Part shown: piece by piece, positions 60,927-64,000 of the stretch
Position numbering within the stretch: position 1 is the first letter of the stretch
How the letters are laid out: every line of letters begins with the position of its first letter
Assembly (NCBI RefSeq): GCF_000210915.2
Contig: NC_016620.1
Span: forward strand, 1 to 64,000
From: Halobacteriovorax marinus SJ
GTDB lineage: Bacteria; Bdellovibrionota; Bacteriovoracia; Bacteriovoracales; Bacteriovoracaceae
DNA length: 64,000 bases
Direction of reading: 5' to 3'
Program-made: the position numbers and the translations under genes
Notes under the pieces: generated by a model
Database searches by the model: none
What the model was told of the DNA's origin: nothing
What the model saw: only the letters and a program-made list of their open reading frames with translations

Positions 60927-62846
60927 ATGGAAAGTAGTAAAACAAAAATTAAAATTTCATTCTTTGTATTTCTAGCTCTTTTTAGTGCAATCCTTGTAAA
61001 AGCGTTTATCGTACAAGTTGTAGATAAAGAAATATTACTCACTAAAGCGAAGAAACAATTCTTCAGAGAAAGAACAACGTATCCAAAGCGTGGAAATATT
61101 CTCGATAGAAATGGAAACCCTCTCGCCATTAATGTTCAAACATACAGTATTTTTACGATTCCTAAGAATCTTAAGGGTGACTACTCAACTTATAAGAAAG
61201 TTTCAAAAATTGTCCCTAGTCTAACCTATGAGAAAATTCTCTCAATTATTAAAAAGAGAAAGAAATTCACATTCTTAGCAAGGAAGATAGAGTTAACTTC
61301 TGAGCAGGTTCAACAACTCAAAGATCTTAAGGGTGTACATATTGAAGCTGTTGCAAAGAGATTCTATCCAAACCACGAACTATCAAGTCAAACGATTGGC
61401 TTTGTTGGCATAGATAATGTGGGGCTTTCTGGAATTGAGTATGCCTTTGACGAGCAGCTTAGAGGGAAGCCAAAAATTACAAAGTACGTAATTGATAGAA
61501 AGGGACGTCCAATCAAATTTGAAAGTACTCAAGTAGGGAGTGGCGCTCAGGATGTGGTTCTCTCAATTGATAAAGATCTCCAATCTATTGCAGAGAAAGC
61601 TCTCAAAGACACAGTGGAAGAATTCGGCGCGATCAGAGGCGGATTTGGTGTGATGAATTCTGAGACAGGAGAAATCTTGGCCATGGGTAATTACCCAAAC
61701 TTTGACCCTAATTACCCACATCGCTCACCTTCAAAGTATAAGAAACTAGCTTTTATTACAGATCCATTTGAGCCAGGTTCAACTTTTAAGGCGCTTACAA
61801 TTGCATCAGCACTAGAGCATAAGATCGCTCGACCAGATACTAATTACTACTGTGAACACGGGAAGCTAAGAGTTGAAGGTCATACTATTAGTGAAGCAGA
61901 AGCAAAGAAGAAGTTTGAATGGCTATCTGTTACAGAAATTCTTCAACATTCATCTAATGTTGGTACGACTAAGATTGCATTCGACCTCACTTACCCAAAG
62001 CTTAAAGAGACATTAAAGAAGTTTAGTATTGGTGAGAAAACAGGAATTGAACTTGCTGGAGAATCTAGAGGAATCTTCAACGACGAGGAGAATGTCTCCC
62101 CGCTTAGTCTGAGTAATATCAGTTTTGGTCAGGGTGTAGCAACTACAGGTGTGCAAATGTTGGCGGCTTACTCGGCAATTAGTAACGGTGGATATTATAT
62201 AAAGCCAACGATCTTAAAGAGAGAAAAGTCTCAAATTAAAGAAGAAGATAAGTGGCAGATTATAGATTTTCAAACATCAAGAGAATTAAAGGAAATGCTT
62301 GTTCAAGCGGTGGAAGATGGAACTGGTGGACGAGCAAGAATACCTTATTTTACAATTGCTGGAAAAACTTCTACGGCTCAAAGGTCTGACAATACTGGTG
62401 GATATAGTGGTTATATACCAGGTTTTCTAGGCTTCCCTATTGGAACAAAAGATAAATTTACTGTTTATGTCTATGTAGATAAGCCGGCCAAAGGTAAGTC
62501 GTATTACGGCGGAACTGTTGCTGGGCCAGTATTTAAGAAAATAGCTCAATATATTCTTTACAAGGATAGAAATCTTGGAAATGTAGCTGTTAAGAAAAAG
62601 TTTAATGCAAAGAACTCTTTTGACACGGTAAAGGTAAAACATAGTTCTACCAGAATCATAAAGGGTGGAGTGCCAAATTTCTCTGGCCTAGATAAGAAAT
62701 CGGCCAATAAATTAGCGAGAAAATTGGGTCTTAAAATTATTCATAACGGTATAGGTGTAGTCTCTTCTCAAAGTCCAGAGATCGGTGTTAAAGTTGATAA
62801 CGATACAATTGTTAGACTTTATTACCAGCCACCAAAATATGAATAA
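60927..62846 (+). CDS. ftsI: Septal transpeptidase FtsI (penicillin-binding protein) with PASTA domain
   Basis: 639 residues, an inner-membrane peptidoglycan transpeptidase for division. Signal-anchor near residues 10-28, dimerisation domain with RGNILDRNGNPLA, then the catalytic triad boxes: STFK in EPGSTFKALT, SSN in QHSSNVGTTK, and KTS in IAGKTSTAQ (most relatives have KTG or KSG). The C-terminal 60 residues are one PASTA domain (VPNFSGLDKKSANKLARKLG). It starts two bases after ftsL and overlaps murE by eight. Confidence 0.94.
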   Translation: MESSKTKIKISFFVFLALFSAILVKAFIVQVVDKEILLTKAKKQFFRERTTYPKRGNILDRNGNPLAINVQTYSIFTIPKNLKGDYSTYKKVSKIVPSLTYEKILSIIKKRKKFTFLARKIELTSEQVQQLKDLKGVHIEAVAKRFYPNHELSSQTIGFVGIDNVGLSGIEYAFDEQLRGKPKITKYVIDRKGRPIKFESTQVGSGAQDVVLSIDKDLQSIAEKALKDTVEEFGAIRGGFGVMNSETGEILAMGNYPNFDPNYPHRSPSKYKKLAFITDPFEPGSTFKALTIASALEHKIARPDTNYYCEHGKLRVEGHTISEAEAKKKFEWLSVTEILQHSSNVGTTKIAFDLTYPKLKETLKKFSIGEKTGIELAGESRGIFNDEENVSPLSLSNISFGQGVATTGVQMLAAYSAISNGGYYIKPTILKREKSQIKEEDKWQIIDFQTSRELKEMLVQAVEDGTGGRARIPYFTIAGKTSTAQRSDNTGGYSGYIPGFLGFPIGTKDKFTVYVYVDKPAKGKSYYGGTVAGPVFKKIAQYILYKDRNLGNVAVKKKFNAKNSFDTVKVKHSSTRIIKGGVPNFSGLDKKSANKLARKLGLKIIHNGIGVVSSQSPEIGVKVDNDTIVRLYYQPPKYE

Positions 62847-64000
62847 AAAAGATATAACTAAAATTCTTTCGGAAAATCTTCTCTTTGAAAAAACTGTTAC
62901 GGATTGCTCTATTAAACAAGCAACAACAAACCTACAGTTGGCGGGAGAAGACTCACTTTGCTTCTATAATATTTCAGATCAACTTGATGCTAAGGAAGTC
63001 TTTATTAAAAGACTTAAAAGTAGTTCATGTAAGAATCTAGTACTTACTAAAAAAGTTGATGTTGAAGGCGTGAATATCTGGGTTGTTGACCCATCTGATT
63101 TTCTTTGGGCCCAAGATCTTATTGCCAATGAGATTTACCCCGATAAGTTAAAGATTAAGTTGGCGGGAATAACAGGAACTAATGGAAAAACAACTGTGAG
63201 TTACTTGGCCATGCAATTGGCAACTCTTCTGGGTTACCCTTCAATTTCTATTGGCACGATAGGAGTGAGGGACTCAAAGAATATTCTAGAAGAAGATATT
63301 TTAAGTACAACACCAAGTTATTTAGAACTTCGAAAAATCATACATCGATACCAAGATGACTATAAATTTATATTTATGGAAGTAAGCTCTCATGCACTAG
63401 CACAAAATAGACTTAATAAAGTAAGACTTAAGTCGTGCGCATGGACGAGTTTTTCTCAGGATCATTTAGATTATCACAAAACTAACGAGGAATACTTTAA
63501 GGCCAAGTTAAAGATTTTAGAGTCTAGTGATGATAAGAATTTAATCGTACCAAGTAGTGAGAAGTCCCTGCTAGCATTACTTGCTGACAACAATGTTTCT
63601 AGAAAAATTGTAGAGCCATATTTTGACGAATGTTTAGAGGCTGGCTTTAAAGCATCATATAATCAAGCAAACCTCTCTGTTGCGATTGCCCTTTGTGAAG
63701 TTTTAATTGGTGAGAGCATTGATCGTAAACTACTAAGTAAACTCTCTCTTCCTGCTGGTCGGTTTGAGGCGATAAAGTATAACGAGCATATTGTTATTGT
63801 AGATTATGCACACACACCTGATGCGCTAGAAAATATTTGTGGAACAATTAAGAAGGATTTCTCTTCGTTTGAGTTGAGAGTGATCTTTGGTTGTGGTGGA
63901 GATAGGGATCGATCTAAACGACCATTGATGGGAAAGGCCGTTTCTAAGTATGCTGATAATATCATTGTGACTTCAGATAATCCAAGAACAGAAGAACCTT
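62839..64000 (+). CDS. murE: UDP-MurNAc-tripeptide ligase MurE (5' part, cut by window end)
   Basis: 387 codons are visible; the rest lies beyond the window. ATG at 62839, inside the ftsI end. ATP loop AGITGTNGKTTVSYLA, SQDHLDYHKTNEEYFKAK with the carbamylated Lys region, DYAHTPDALENI and FGCGGDRDRSKRPLMG. The motif DNPRTEEP near the edge is typical of enzymes adding meso-diaminopimelate. Its N-terminal domain is short. Same operon as ftsI. Confidence 0.93.
   Translation, partial: MNKKDITKILSENLLFEKTVTDCSIKQATTNLQLAGEDSLCFYNISDQLDAKEVFIKRLKSSSCKNLVLTKKVDVEGVNIWVVDPSDFLWAQDLIANEIYPDKLKIKLAGITGTNGKTTVSYLAMQLATLLGYPSISIGTIGVRDSKNILEEDILSTTPSYLELRKIIHRYQDDYKFIFMEVSSHALAQNRLNKVRLKSCAWTSFSQDHLDYHKTNEEYFKAKLKILESSDDKNLIVPSSEKSLLALLADNNVSRKIVEPYFDECLEAGFKASYNQANLSVAIALCEVLIGESIDRKLLSKLSLPAGRFEAIKYNEHIVIVDYAHTPDALENICGTIKKDFSSFELRVIFGCGGDRDRSKRPLMGKAVSKYADNIIVTSDNPRTEEP

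Overview
This looks like the start of a bacterial chromosome laid out from dnaA. The DNA is AT-rich and the genes are tightly packed. The content is that of a diderm bacterium: a SurA/PpiC envelope chaperone pair, an outer-membrane beta-barrel, a lipoprotein, a meso-diaminopimelate-type MurE, and complex I. MglA sits beside a roadblock-like protein. Together with the base composition this suggests a marine predatory bacterium of the Bacteriovorax/Halobacteriovorax type (Bdellovibrionota). That assignment is inference from gene content and sequence style, not a database match.

Layout. 1-9.5 kb: dnaA, a 650-bp candidate oriC, dnaN, recF, gyrB, gyrA. 9.4-12 kb: a TPR lipoprotein whose signal peptide is encoded by a terminator-like hairpin, two AtpI-type small membrane proteins, atpB and atpE (F0 only). 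12-13.7 kb, minus: a radical SAM protein and a small secreted protein. 13.9-18 kb: riboflavin operon ribD-ribE-ribBA-ribH plus an M24 peptidase-like gene. 18-27.9 kb, minus: mfd, ppiC-like, surA-like, pdxA, uvrA and a SpoU methyltransferase, combining nucleotide excision repair with outer-membrane protein folding. 28-35.8 kb: canonical complex I membrane-arm genes nuoA-H-J-K-L-M-N without B-G or I.

35.8-41.1 kb is the most unusual region. Seven tightly coupled membrane-protein genes follow nuoN with no gap and repeat the order A-H-J-K-L-M-N. Their sequences are very diverged: family fingerprints remain, but the charged channel residues that could be aligned are gone. I read this as a retained, degenerate 'shadow' copy of the complex I membrane arm.

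41-53 kb: a large GYF2/TPR bitopic protein, two tRNA-Ser genes, a Spy-like/ECF sigma/anti-sigma-like stress module with a sigmaE-type promoter in front of it, tRNA-Arg, divergent asnB and an AsnC/Lrp regulator, a receiver protein, a membrane/PilZ-like protein, tadA, a secreted HExxH protein, tRNA-Ser(GGA) plus a decayed tRNA-Ser copy, a GNAT protein and a beta-barrel. 53.3-57.4 kb: 4.5S RNA, dnaX (with a ten-A slippery run at the end of domain III), ybaB, recR, a roadblock-like gene and mglA. 57.4-64 kb: an alpha/beta-hydrolase-like gene (minus), mtnP, and the start of the division/cell-wall cluster rsmH-ftsL-ftsI-murE, the last cut by the window edge. No mobile elements or CRISPR arrays were seen.
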